A stretch of DNA of 64,000 bases, from NCBI RefSeq assembly GCF_014203555.1, contig NZ_JACHJH010000002.1, positions 962,791-1,026,790 of the forward strand, given 5' to 3'. Origin of the DNA: Streptomyces olivoverticillatus (GTDB lineage: Bacteria; Actinomycetota; Actinomycetes; Streptomycetales; Streptomycetaceae). Position numbers and translations under genes: made by a program. Below, piece by piece: positions 50,700 to 59,557 of the stretch (positions are counted from its first letter, which is position 1; each line of letters begins with the position of its first letter). Below the pieces are notes generated by a model that saw only the letters and a program-made list of their open reading frames with translations, was not told the DNA's origin and made no database searches.

Positions 50700-53234
50700 C
50701 TAGCGGCGTGCGTTTGTGCGCCGTGTTGCCACCGCTGTGGTCGGGTCCTCCGGCCAGGGGTGCCTCGGGTAGCGGCCGCGCAGTTCCGCCCGTACCGAGC
50801 GGTAGCCGTCCTTCCAGAACGACGCCAGATCCGCCGTCACGGCCGCGGGCCGCCCCGCGGGCGAGAGCAGGTGGACGAGCACGGGCACCCGGCCGCCCGC
50901 GACCCGCGGCGTGCGCTCCATCCCGAAGAGCTCCTGCAGCTTCACCGCCAGCACCGGCTGCTCCCCGCCGTACTCCACCCGCACCCGCGAACCGCTCGGC
51001 ACCTCGATCCGCTCCGGCGCCAGCTCCTCCAGCCGCGCCGCGTCACCGCTCGCCCACGGCAGCAGCCGCTCCAGCGCCTTCCCCGCGTCCACCCGCTCCA
51101 GATCGCTCCGTCTGCCCGCCCGCTCCAGCTCCCAGCCGAGCCACTCCTCGACGCGTTCGAGCAGGGCCGCCTCCGACACGTCCGGCCAGGGTTCCCCCTG
51201 CGCACGGTGGAGGAACGCCAGCCGCTGCCGGAGCCCGGCCGCCTGCTCGCTCCACCGCAGCAGCCCCGTGCCCTCGCGCCGCAGGCCCTCCACCAGTGCC
51301 GCCCGTACGAGGACGGGGTCCGGCGCCGGCAGCGCACCGGCGGTCAGCTCCACGGCGCCCAGCCGCTGCACGCGCCGGGCCACCACGTCCCGCCGCTCCT
51401 CGGACCAGCGCACCTCCTCGCCCTCGGCGAACAGCGCACCCGCGGCCAGCCGCGCCGTCTCCTCGTCGATCACCGCGCCCAGCCGCACCCGCGCCGAAGC
51501 CGCCGCCACCGGCCGGTCCGCGACCGCCACCGCCAGCCACGGCGCACCCGCCAGGTGGGACCCGTCTGCCAGCTCGGCCCGCGTCCCCGACACCATCAGA
51601 CAGGAGCGCTCACCCCGCGCCCGCGCCACCCGCTCGGGGAACGCCAGAGCGGCGACCAGCCCGGCCGCGAGATCATCGCCGACCGCGCCGCGGCCGGCAG
51701 GCGCTCCCTCGCGCACCTCCGCGCGTACCGCTCGCTCCAGGCGCTGCACCTCCGCCCGCCAGCGCCCCGCGTAGGCGTCACCGCCGCGGCGTGCCGCCCG
51801 CCAGGCAGCCGCCAGATCGTCGCCGTACTCCCTCGGGGGCTCCTCGCTCAGCAGAGCCACGACCTCGGCCGCACGGCGCGCGCCTATCTCCCGCGCGCCG
51901 TCGAGCAGCGCACGCGCCAGTCGCGGGTGTACGCCCATGCGCCCCATCGCCCGGCCGCGCTCCGTCGGACGGCCGTCGGGGCCGATCGCGCCCGTGGCCG
52001 TCAGCACCGTCCTGGCCGCCGCGAGGGCACCCGGCGGGGGAGGGTCGAGCAGTGCGAGGCCGGAGGCGTCCGGATCGCCCCAGCACGCCGTCTGCAAGGC
52101 GAACGCCGTCAGATCGGCCACCGTGATCTCCGCGGCCGGGAACGCGGGCAGCCGCGCTTCCTCCGCCTGCGCCCAGCAGCGGTACACCGTTCCCGGCGCC
52201 TCGCGCCCCGCCCGGCCCGCCCGCTGCCGGGCCGAGGCCCGGGAGGCCCGTACGGTCGTCAGCGCGCTCAGCCCCCGCGCATGGTCGGTACGTGGCTCGC
52301 GGGCCAGGCCCGAGTCCACCACGACCCGCACCCCCGGCACCGTCAGGCTCGACTCCGCCACCGACGTCGCCAGCACCACCCGTCGCACCCCGCGGCCGCC
52401 CTCCAGCACCGCGTCCTGCACGGCCGCCGGAGCCCGGCCGTGCACCTGGAGCACCTCGGCGTCCACGGAGGCCAGCAGCCCGGCCACCCGGCCGATCTCG
52501 CCGACGCCGGGCAGGAAGCACAGCACATCGCCCTGCTGCTCGCGCAGCGCCCGCCGGACGACCGCGGCGACGTGGTCGAGCAGCACGGGATCCACGCGCA
52601 GGCCGTGCGGCGGCCGTACGGGCCGCTCCGGCGGCGCCCACGCCACGCCCACCGGGTGCGAGACCGACTGCGCCTCGACCACCGGCGCGCCGCCCAGCAG
52701 CCGCGCCCAGCCCTCGGCGTCGGTGGTCGCGGAGGCCGCCACCAGGCGCAGCTCCGGCCGCAGGGCCGCCCGCACGTCCAGCAGGAACGCGGCGGCGGTG
52801 TCGGCGTCCAGATGCCTCTCGTGGCACTCGTCGAGGACGACGACGTCGACCCCGGCGAGCTCGGGATCGCGCTGGAGGCGCTGCAGCAGGACGCCGGTGG
52901 TGACGACCTCGACCACGGTCGAGGCCCCCGCGCGGCGCTCCCCGCGCACGGTGAAGCCGACGCTGCGGCCGACCTCCTCGCCGAGCAGCCACGCCATCCG
53001 GCGGGCGGCGGCGCGGGCGGCGATGCGGCGGGGCTCGGCGACCAGCACCCGTCGTACGGGCCCCTGCCCGGCGCCGGCTCCCGTCAGCCCGGCGAGGGCG
53101 AGCGGGACCAGCGTCGTCTTGCCGGTGCCGGGCGGCGCGCACAGTACTACTGCGCCGTGCTCGTCCAGGGCGCGCGTGAGCGCGGGCAGGGCGGTCCGTA
53201 CGGGCAGTTGTGCGAGGGCGTCGGTGCGGTTCAC
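50700..53234 (-). CDS. hrpB: ATP-dependent helicase HrpB
   Basis: The 844-aa protein is a DEAH-box helicase of the HrpA/HrpB group: Walker A APPGTGKTT (motif I), VLVAEPRRIAARA (Ia), VVLDECHERH (II, DECH), VAASATTDAEG (III), FLPGVGEIG (IV), VVLATSVAESSLTVPGVRVV (V) and QRAGRAGREAPGTVYR (VI). The C-terminal HrpB domain has WPEDPTTAVATRR at the end and LQELFGMERTPRV. It likely unwinds RNA or RNA-DNA hybrids. GTG at 53234 is the first sensible start. Confidence 0.95.
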   Translation of the reverse strand: MNRTDALAQLPVRTALPALTRALDEHGAVVLCAPPGTGKTTLVPLALAGLTGAGAGQGPVRRVLVAEPRRIAARAAARRMAWLLGEEVGRSVGFTVRGERRAGASTVVEVVTTGVLLQRLQRDPELAGVDVVVLDECHERHLDADTAAAFLLDVRAALRPELRLVAASATTDAEGWARLLGGAPVVEAQSVSHPVGVAWAPPERPVRPPHGLRVDPVLLDHVAAVVRRALREQQGDVLCFLPGVGEIGRVAGLLASVDAEVLQVHGRAPAAVQDAVLEGGRGVRRVVLATSVAESSLTVPGVRVVVDSGLAREPRTDHARGLSALTTVRASRASARQRAGRAGREAPGTVYRCWAQAEEARLPAFPAAEITVADLTAFALQTACWGDPDASGLALLDPPPPGALAAARTVLTATGAIGPDGRPTERGRAMGRMGVHPRLARALLDGAREIGARRAAEVVALLSEEPPREYGDDLAAAWRAARRGGDAYAGRWRAEVQRLERAVRAEVREGAPAGRGAVGDDLAAGLVAALAFPERVARARGERSCLMVSGTRAELADGSHLAGAPWLAVAVADRPVAAASARVRLGAVIDEETARLAAGALFAEGEEVRWSEERRDVVARRVQRLGAVELTAGALPAPDPVLVRAALVEGLRREGTGLLRWSEQAAGLRQRLAFLHRAQGEPWPDVSEAALLERVEEWLGWELERAGRRSDLERVDAGKALERLLPWASGDAARLEELAPERIEVPSGSRVRVEYGGEQPVLAVKLQELFGMERTPRVAGGRVPVLVHLLSPAGRPAAVTADLASFWKDGYRSVRAELRGRYPRHPWPEDPTTAVATRRTNARR

Positions 53235-53274
53235 GGGTCCCAGTCTGGAGGAGGGGCGCCGTGGAGGGGTGCGG

Positions 53275-54078
53275 CTACCCCCGCTCGCAGACGAAGATCG
53301 CCGTCCCCGGGATCAGGTGTCCGCGCAGCGGGGACCAGCCGCCCCACTCCTGCTGGTTCCATTCCGGCCACTCCGGCTCGACCAGGTCGATCAGGCGGAA
53401 CCCGGCGGTCACCACGTCGCGCACCCGGTCGCCCAGCGTCCGGTGGTGCTCGACGTAGACGGCGCGTCCCGTCTCGTCCTGCTCCACATAGGGCGTGCGG
53501 TCGAAGTAGGAGGCGGCGACCGACAGGCCCTCCGGGCCGGGCTCGTCCGGGAACGCCCAGCGGATGGGGTGGGTGACCGAGAAGACCCAGCGTCCGCCGG
53601 GCCGCAGCACCCGGTGCACCTCACGCATCACCTGTACCGGGTCGGCCACGAAGGGCACGGCGCCGTAGGCCGAGCACGCCAGGTCGAAGGAGGCGTCGGC
53701 GAAGGGCAGCGCCCCGGCATCGGCCTCCACCAGCGGAAAGCCGGTGCCGATGCGCAGGGCGTGCTGGAGCTGCCGGTGGGAGAGGTCCAGGGCCACGGGT
53801 CGTGCACCCTGCGCGGCCAGCCAGCGCGAGCACTGGGCCGCGCCGGCGCCGATCTCGAGCACATCGAGGCCGCGCAGGCCGCTGGCCGGGCCCAGCAGGG
53901 CCGCATCCGCCTCGTCCAGCCCCTCGGGGCCCCAGACGAAGCGGTCGTCGCCGAGGAAGCCGCCGTGCTCGGTCTGGTATTCGTCCGCGTTGCGGTCCCA
54001 CCAGCCGCGGCTGGCCCGGCTGCTCTCCGCATCTCCGGTGTCGCGGCGGGTCGCTTCCGGTTCGTACTCTTGGATCAC
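53275..54078 (-). CDS. Class I SAM-dependent methyltransferase
   Basis: The 267-aa protein has the Rossmann methyltransferase motif I (VLEIGAGAAQCSRWLA), motif II (PVALDLSHRQL), FADASFDLACSAYGAVPFV and VLRPGGRWVFSVTHPIRW, typical of the Methyltransf_11 type. The N-terminal part includes DRNADEYQTEHGGFLGDDRF. It starts at GTG. Substrate unknown. It lies 40 bases upstream of hrpB on the same strand, and divergent from rpsA. Confidence 0.88.
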   Translation of the reverse strand: MIQEYEPEATRRDTGDAESSRASRGWWDRNADEYQTEHGGFLGDDRFVWGPEGLDEADAALLGPASGLRGLDVLEIGAGAAQCSRWLAAQGARPVALDLSHRQLQHALRIGTGFPLVEADAGALPFADASFDLACSAYGAVPFVADPVQVMREVHRVLRPGGRWVFSVTHPIRWAFPDEPGPEGLSVAASYFDRTPYVEQDETGRAVYVEHHRTLGDRVRDVVTAGFRLIDLVEPEWPEWNQQEWGGWSPLRGHLIPGTAIFVCERG

Positions 54079-54179
54079 GAACCGGCACTTTACGGGGTCC
54101 GGCGGGGCCCTCGTGGCCTCGCAAAACCTAAGTTGTGCCGGATTCGAGGTGTTTTATCCCTGGTGTGCGCCTTCGCGCA

Positions 54180-54208
54180 TTGACCGTGTCCGGCTGCCCC
54201 CGTATGCT
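54180..54208 (+). promoter_or_regulatory. Vegetative-type promoter for rpsA
   Basis: TTGACC (54180-54185), a 17-base spacer and TATGCT (54203-54208) match the HrdB-type consensus well. Initiation about 54215 would leave a 5' leader of about 220 bases before the rpsA ATG. The whole 54079-54433 gap contains no gene; this promoter and leader account for it. Confidence 0.75.
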
Positions 54209-54433
54209 ACAAGTTGCGCTGCGAGCCTGCGCGCCTCAGACGGAGCAGGCCGCGCTCGCACTTGTTGTATGTCCCCTCGGTCGTCGAGGCGTTCCCGGTT
54301 TCTTCGGATCTTCGGGCTCTTTCCGGAATTCCGGAAGGTGCGCCTCCAAGGCTGTCCGGCTTCGGCGGTGCGATACGGGCTCTCGGCGTAGCAGTACCTA
54401 CGACTCAATGTCCGTACCGGAGCCCTTTCCCAC

Positions 54434-55939
54434 ATGACGAGCAGCACCGAGACCACCGCCACCACCCCGCAGGTTGCGGTCAACGACATCGGTAACGAGG
54501 AAGCCTTCCTCGCCGCGATCGACGAGACGATCAAGTACTTCAACGACGGCGACATCGTCGACGGCGTCATCGTGAAGGTCGACCGGGACGAGGTCCTGCT
54601 CGACATCGGTTACAAGACCGAGGGTGTCATCCCCTCCCGCGAGCTGTCGATCAAGCACGACGTCGACCCGAACGAGGTCGTCAAGGTCGGCGACGAGATC
54701 GAGGCCCTGGTTCTCCAGAAGGAGGACAAGGAAGGCCGCCTGATCCTCTCGAAGAAGCGCGCCCAGTACGAGCGCGCCTGGGGCACCATCGAGAAGATCA
54801 AGGAAGAGGACGGGATCGTCACCGGTACCGTCATCGAGGTCGTCAAGGGTGGTCTCATCCTCGACATCGGCCTCCGTGGCTTCCTGCCGGCCTCCCTGGT
54901 CGAGATGCGCCGCGTGCGCGACCTCCAGCCCTACGTGGGCAAGGAGCTCGAGGCCAAGATCATCGAGCTGGACAAGAACCGCAACAACGTGGTCCTGTCC
55001 CGCCGTGCCTGGCTGGAGCAGACCCAGAGCGAGGTCCGCCAGACCTTCCTCACCACCCTGCAGAAGGGTCAGGTGCGCTCCGGCGTCGTCTCCTCCATCG
55101 TCAACTTCGGTGCCTTCGTGGACCTGGGCGGCGTCGACGGTCTCGTCCACGTCTCCGAGCTGTCCTGGAAGCACATCGACCACCCCTCCGAGGTCGTCGA
55201 GGTCGGCCAGGAGGTCACGGTCGAGGTCCTCGACGTCGACATGGACCGCGAGCGCGTCTCCCTGTCGCTCAAGGCGACCCAGGAAGACCCGTGGCAGCAG
55301 TTCGCCCGGACCCACCAGATCGGTCAGGTCGTCCCGGGTAAGGTCACCAAGCTCGTTCCGTTCGGTGCGTTCGTCCGCGTCGACGAGGGCATCGAGGGCC
55401 TGGTCCACATCTCCGAGCTGGCCGAGCGCCACGTGGAGATCCCGGAGCAGGTCGTCCAGGTCAACGACGAGATCTTCGTCAAGGTCATCGACATCGACCT
55501 CGAGCGCCGTCGCATCAGCCTCTCGCTGAAGCAGGCCAACGAGTCCTTCGGTGCCGACCCGTCCGTGGTCGAGTTCGACCCGACCCTGTACGGCATGGCC
55601 GCGTCCTACGACGACCAGGGCAACTACATCTACCCCGAGGGCTTCGACCCCGAGGCCAACGACTGGCTCGAGGGCTACGAGAAGCAGCGCGAGGAGTGGG
55701 AGCGCCAGTACGCCGAGGCGCAGCAGCGCTTCGAGCAGCACCAGGCGCAGGTCATCAAGTCCCGCGAGGCCGACGAGCAGGCCGCTGCCGAGGGCGCTGC
55801 CGCTCCGGCCGCCGCCTCGGGTGCCGGCACCGTCTCCGGCGGCTCGTACTCCTCGGAGTCGGCCGACACCTCCGGCGCCCTGGCGTCGGACGAGGCGCTC
55901 GCCGCGCTCCGCGAGAAGCTCGCCGGCGGCCAGAGCTGA
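54434..55939 (+). CDS. rpsA: 30S ribosomal protein S1
   Basis: The 501-aa protein has four S1 RNA-binding repeats (about residues 35-105, 120-185, 205-275, 290-360; for example VDGVIVKVDRDEVLLDIGYK, VVKGGLILDIGLRGFLPASL, VSSIVNFGAFVDLGGVDGLV, VTKLVPFGAFVRVDEGIEGL), the actinobacterial motif DPSVVEFDPTLYGM and an acidic, Gln/Ala-rich tail. It helps load mRNA onto the 30S subunit. Codon use shifts to GGT, GTC and GAG as expected for a highly expressed gene. A strong terminator follows. Confidence 0.98.
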   Translation: MTSSTETTATTPQVAVNDIGNEEAFLAAIDETIKYFNDGDIVDGVIVKVDRDEVLLDIGYKTEGVIPSRELSIKHDVDPNEVVKVGDEIEALVLQKEDKEGRLILSKKRAQYERAWGTIEKIKEEDGIVTGTVIEVVKGGLILDIGLRGFLPASLVEMRRVRDLQPYVGKELEAKIIELDKNRNNVVLSRRAWLEQTQSEVRQTFLTTLQKGQVRSGVVSSIVNFGAFVDLGGVDGLVHVSELSWKHIDHPSEVVEVGQEVTVEVLDVDMDRERVSLSLKATQEDPWQQFARTHQIGQVVPGKVTKLVPFGAFVRVDEGIEGLVHISELAERHVEIPEQVVQVNDEIFVKVIDIDLERRRISLSLKQANESFGADPSVVEFDPTLYGMAASYDDQGNYIYPEGFDPEANDWLEGYEKQREEWERQYAEAQQRFEQHQAQVIKSREADEQAAAEGAAAPAAASGAGTVSGGSYSSESADTSGALASDEALAALREKLAGGQS

Positions 55940-55974
55940 GGCTCTGACCGGCAGCAGCTGACAGCTGACTGATG

Positions 55975-56006
55975 TAAGGCCCGCTCTCCTTGGAGAGCGG
56001 GCCTTA
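55975..56006 (+). terminator. Terminator after rpsA
   Basis: A perfect 15-bp stem, TAAGGCCCGCTCTCC and GGAGAGCGGGCCTTA, with a two-base TT loop, lies 36 bases after the rpsA stop. Confidence 0.92.
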
Positions 56007-56116
56007 CTCATGCCCGGACTCATGCCCGGCGTTTCCCGTGTTCCCGGCGCGCCGCGGGAATGGCCGGCCCCCTCAAGGACGTTCCCCCGTACGGAACATG
56101 AGGAGGAGCGGTCACT

Positions 56117-57061
56117 GTGTTGGATCCGCAGGGTTTGTACGAATGGGAGCCCAAGGGGCTCGCCGTGGCCGACCTGGCCCTGGCCCAGGACACGGCCGGT
56201 CTGGTCATGCTCTACCACTTCGACGGGTACATCGACGCGGGTGAGGCGGGCGACCAGATCGTCAAGCGGCTGCTGGACGGCCTGCCGCACCAGGTCGTCG
56301 CTCGCTTCGACCACGACAGGCTCATCGACTACCGGGCGCGCCGTCCCCTGCTGACCTTCCAGCGCGACCGCTGGAGCGCCTACGAGACGCCGAAGATCGA
56401 GCTGTACCTGGTGCAGGACACCACGGGCGCGCCGTTCCTGCTGCTCACCGGCCCCGAGCCGGATGTGGAGTGGGAGCGCTTCGCGGCGGCGGTGCGGCAG
56501 CTGGTGGAGCGGCTCGGGGTGCGGCTGTCCGTCAACTTCCACGGCATCCCCATGGGCGTGCCCCACACCCGCCCCGTGGGTATCACGCCGCACGGCAATC
56601 GCACGGACCTGATGCCGGGGCACCGCAGCTACTTCGACGAGGCGCAGGTGCCCGGCAGCGCGGAGTCGCTGGTGGAGTACCGCTTGGCGGAGGCGGGGCA
56701 GGATGTGCTGGGCGTCGCCGCGCACGTCCCGCACTACGTGGCCCGCTCGCCGTATCCGGACGCGGCCCTGACGGCCCTGGAGGCGGTCACCGCCGCCACC
56801 GGTCTGGTCCTGCCGAACGTCGCACACGCGCTGCGCACGGACGCCCTGCGGACGCAGGAGGAGATCGAGCGGCAGCTCGCCGAGGGCGACGAGGAGCTGG
56901 TCGCCCTGGTCCGGGGCCTTGAGCACCAGTACGACGCCGTGGCCGGTGCCGAGACGCGCGGCAATCTCGTCGCCGAGCCGGTCGACCTGCCGTCCGCCGA
57001 TGAACTGGGCGCGGAATTCGAGCGCTTCCTTGCCGACAGGGAGGGCGACGGCGGCCGCTGA
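56117..57061 (+). CDS. PAC2-family protein
   Basis: The 314-aa protein has the PAC2 (proteasome assembly chaperone 2-like) pattern: [91 protein letters not shown] and [20 protein letters not shown]. The family is common in actinobacteria, often beside proteasome or core genes; its bacterial function is not settled. The GTG follows AGGAGGAGCGG. It ends 25 bases before coaE. Confidence 0.9.
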   Translation: MLDPQGLYEWEPKGLAVADLALAQDTAGLVMLYHFDGYIDAGEAGDQIVKRLLDGLPHQVVARFDHDRLIDYRARRPLLTFQRDRWSAYETPKIELYLVQDTTGAPFLLLTGPEPDVEWERFAAAVRQLVERLGVRLSVNFHGIPMGVPHTRPVGITPHGNRTDLMPGHRSYFDEAQVPGSAESLVEYRLAEAGQDVLGVAAHVPHYVARSPYPDAALTALEAVTAATGLVLPNVAHALRTDALRTQEEIERQLAEGDEELVALVRGLEHQYDAVAGAETRGNLVAEPVDLPSADELGAEFERFLADREGDGGR

Positions 57062-57086
57062 CCGCCGGCCCGATAGCGTGGGGCCC

Positions 57087-57701
57087 ATGCTGAAGGTGGG
57101 CCTCACGGGCGGAATCGGTGCGGGCAAGAGCGAGGTGTCGCGGCTGCTCGCTTGGTACGGGGCGGTCGTCGTCGATGCCGACAAGATCGCGCGCGAAGTG
57201 GTGGAGCCGGGCACGCCCGGACTGGCGGCGGTGGTCGCCGAGTTCGGCCCCGGTGTCCTGACGCCGCAGGGCGCCCTGGACCGCCCCAAGCTCGGCGCGA
57301 TCGTCTTCGCCGACGAGTCGCGCCTTGCGGCGCTCAACGCGATCGTCCACCCCCTGGTCCGCGCCCGCTCCGCGGAGCTGGAATCGGCCGCGGCCGACGA
57401 TGCGGTGGTCGTCCACGACGTCCCCCTCCTGGCGGAGAACGGCCTGGCCCCGCTCTACGACCTGGTGGTGGTCGTGGACGCCTCCGCGGAAACCCGCCTG
57501 GAGCGCCTGGTCGGCCTTCGCGGCATGACCCCCGCCGAGGCCCGGGCCCGTATGGCCGCCCAGGCGACGCGCGAGGCCCGGTTGTCGGTCGCGGACATCG
57601 TCATCGACAACGACGGACCGTTGGAGGCTCTCGAACCCCGGGTCCGCGAGGTGTGGGAAGGGCTGCGGGGGCGGGCCTCGGACGGCCGGAGCGAAGCCTG
57701 A
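57087..57701 (+). CDS. coaE: Dephospho-CoA kinase
   Basis: The 204-aa enzyme catalyses the last step of coenzyme A synthesis. It has the P-loop [43 protein letters not shown] and the lid and adenine-binding regions ([43 protein letters not shown]). The ATG at 57087 is clear. Actinobacterial CoaE is sometimes longer (with a C-terminal UPF0157 domain); this one is the short form. It is convergent with a small membrane gene 3 bases away. Confidence 0.95.
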   Translation: MLKVGLTGGIGAGKSEVSRLLAWYGAVVVDADKIAREVVEPGTPGLAAVVAEFGPGVLTPQGALDRPKLGAIVFADESRLAALNAIVHPLVRARSAELESAAADDAVVVHDVPLLAENGLAPLYDLVVVVDASAETRLERLVGLRGMTPAEARARMAAQATREARLSVADIVIDNDGPLEALEPRVREVWEGLRGRASDGRSEA

Positions 57702-57704
57702 CCG

Positions 57705-58049
57705 TCAGATGAGGAGGCGGGTGAGGGCCATTCCGCCGGCGGCCAGGGCGAGAGCGACCCAGGTGGCCGCGGCGCGTTGACGGCGCCTGCCGTACCGGGC
57801 CGAGCCGTGGCCCGCTCCGCAGATCACGAAGCCGGCAACGGCCTGCCACCGGATTGCGCCGCCGAGCGCCACGCCGATCAACGTGACGTTCAGGAACATG
57901 ACGGCGAGGAAGGCCGTGCCCCACAGCGCACTTCCTTCGATCGAGTGAAGGAACTTTGCGCGGAGCTCCCGCTTCCGTTCCTCCTCAGGAGTGGTCAGGA
58001 AGAGCAACCGCCTGCCCTCGGCGTCCAGCTCCGGGTGCCTGTCGAGCAT
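57705..58049 (-). CDS. Small membrane protein, unknown function
   Basis: The 114-aa product starts at an ATG with UUAGGAG 6 bases upstream. The N-terminal third is charged and helical (RHPELDAEGRRLLFLTTPEE), followed by two transmembrane helices (about 40-60 and 63-78) and one at the C terminus (AATWVALALAAGGMALTRLL). I do not recognise a family. It is divergent from the WXG100-type operon with 116 bases between. Confidence 0.6.
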   Translation of the reverse strand: MLDRHPELDAEGRRLLFLTTPEEERKRELRAKFLHSIEGSALWGTAFLAVMFLNVTLIGVALGGAIRWQAVAGFVICGAGHGSARYGRRRQRAAATWVALALAAGGMALTRLLI

Positions 58050-58165
58050 GAGCGCTCCTAACATTTCGCGGGCAGCCGGGAACGTTCCGTGTCCGGCCGG
58101 TGTCGCTCGGTTGTTAGCATGCCGCGCCGTCGGCACTCGACAATCACGGAAGCGGAGGCCACCGG

Positions 58166-58477
58166 ATGGACCTGCGGGTCACGGCAGGCGACTTGGAGAG
58201 TTTCGCGCGACTGGTGCGCCGCGCCGCGGACGACACGACGGAGGCACGGGCCTACGTCGGAAAGCACGGTGCGATCGGGTTCTTCGATCAAGGCCTGTTC
58301 ACCAGGCTCATCGATCTCCACGGTGAACTCGAGGAGACGGTGACGCAGACGCTGCGACGGCTGCAGGAACTCTTGGCGGCCTCGGCCGACGAGGTCGTCG
58401 AAGCGGCTCGCTATTACCGGCGGACCGACCTCGCGGAGGCGGCGAAGATGGACGCCGTCTATCGGGGCCCGCGGTGA
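58166..58477 (+). CDS. EspC/WXG100-like type VII secretion protein
   Basis: The 103-aa product is helical with the pattern of small ESX-associated proteins: LESFARLVRRAADDTTEARA, a FFDQGLF turn, then LHGELEETVTQTLRRLQELL and ADEVVEAARYYRRTDLAEAA. YYRRTD with following acidic residues resembles the YxxxD/E secretion signal. It overlaps the next gene by 4 bases. The assignment is by pattern, not by a search. Confidence 0.65.
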   Translation: MDLRVTAGDLESFARLVRRAADDTTEARAYVGKHGAIGFFDQGLFTRLIDLHGELEETVTQTLRRLQELLAASADEVVEAARYYRRTDLAEAAKMDAVYRGPR

Positions 58478-59211
58478 CGGGCTTCCATGACGAGGCCCGC
58501 CCCGTCAGTCGGTTGACACCCCCTGCCGCTCCCGAGGAATTCGCATCGCCGCTGAAGGTGCTCAACGACGCGGGAGACCTCGTCAGCCCGACGTCCTGGG
58601 CGGCGAAGGCCGTGAGGCTCGTCTTCGAGTGCGACCCGATGGAAACGGCGGAAAAGTGGTTCGCCGGGGACTGGGAGGCGTACGCCCGATGCGCCGAAGT
58701 GTGGGGAAACCTGGGAAAGTTCTGCGCCGATCTCGCCGCCAACATCGATGCGGGCAATCGCGAACTGGACACGACGTGGGACGGCCGGGCCGCGGACGCC
58801 GCCTACGCCTACTTCCAGGCGATGCAGGGAAACCTGCGCGACATCCAGCACTCGCTGGAGGAGATGCGCAGGGAGTACCTGGTGGCGTCCCACGGCATTT
58901 GGTCGACCGCCGAGGCCGTCGGTCAAGTACTTGGGGAGATCGGCGACTGTGCGGCGACCGTGGCCGTCTCCTGGGCGGTCGGCGCCTGTGCCTCCTGGAC
59001 CGGAATGGGAGCCGCGGCCGGCTATGCGGTGGGCGCCGCGGAATTGATGCGCATGGCCGAACTCTGGGGCGAGGCGACCGCATTGGTGAACGCCCTGCAA
59101 CTCAAAATCGACGCAGCCTACGGACAGGTGGCGAACCTGGGGGGCGAAATGACCGGTGCGCTGAACGGATTCCCGCTGCCGCGATCCGCCTACGACCACC
59201 CCGCCGTCTGA
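58474..59211 (+). CDS. WXG100-domain protein
   Basis: The 245-aa product has a short N terminus rich in Pro, then about residues 65-150 a WXG100-like hairpin: LAANIDAGNRELDTTWDGRA (WDG as the W-x-G turn) followed by ADAAYAYFQAMQGNLRDIQ. A hydrophobic stretch with many Ala and Gly (CAATVAVSWAVGACASWTGM, about 165-195) follows, and the last 60 residues are helical with no recognised toxin domain. It probably travels through a type VII secretion system or partners with the 103-aa protein. ATG overlaps the previous stop. Confidence 0.75.
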   Translation: MTGFHDEARPVSRLTPPAAPEEFASPLKVLNDAGDLVSPTSWAAKAVRLVFECDPMETAEKWFAGDWEAYARCAEVWGNLGKFCADLAANIDAGNRELDTTWDGRAADAAYAYFQAMQGNLRDIQHSLEEMRREYLVASHGIWSTAEAVGQVLGEIGDCAATVAVSWAVGACASWTGMGAAAGYAVGAAELMRMAELWGEATALVNALQLKIDAAYGQVANLGGEMTGALNGFPLPRSAYDHPAV

Positions 59212-59236
59212 GTCCCGAGGCGGAAAGGCAACGCGC

Positions 59237-59557
59237 ATGCGTGAACGAGAAGTGGGACACGAGGAGTTCCTCGCCCCGGGCCGCGGTCCGTCCCGGGCCC
59301 GGGTGGTCCACGAGGCGCTTCGGCAGCTGTCCGACGGCGCGGGCGGGCCCGTCCTCAAGGAGATGGCGCGTGAAGTCCTCTCCGGCCGGATCGGTCTGAA
59401 GGACGCCATGCGCATGCGTGCATACGCCGATGAGCTCGGCGAACGCGTGGAGACCGCCTTCGCCGAGTGGGAGCGCATCCCGGCCCCCGAGCGTGAACGA
59501 CAGGTGGCACAGGCCCGCCGCTTCCTGGACACCGACGACGGACGCCACACCCGGTAA
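59237..59557 (+). CDS. Small helical protein of the WXG100 operon
   Basis: The 106-aa product follows 25 bases after the WXG100 gene with GAGGCGGAAAGG upstream. It is soluble and mostly helical: VVHEALRQLSDGAGGPVLKE, REVLSGRIGLKDAMRMRAYA and ERIPAPERERQVAQARRFLD. No family recognised. It could be a chaperone or a second substrate of the same secretion module. The 3' half overlaps the antisense tail of the shared-domain gene. Confidence 0.7.
   Translation: MREREVGHEEFLAPGRGPSRARVVHEALRQLSDGAGGPVLKEMAREVLSGRIGLKDAMRMRAYADELGERVETAFAEWERIPAPERERQVAQARRFLDTDDGRHTR

Noticed and set aside
54398-57337. 979-aa minus-strand frame
   Set aside because: Antisense to rpsA, PAC2 and coaE, all of which have clear motifs on the plus strand.
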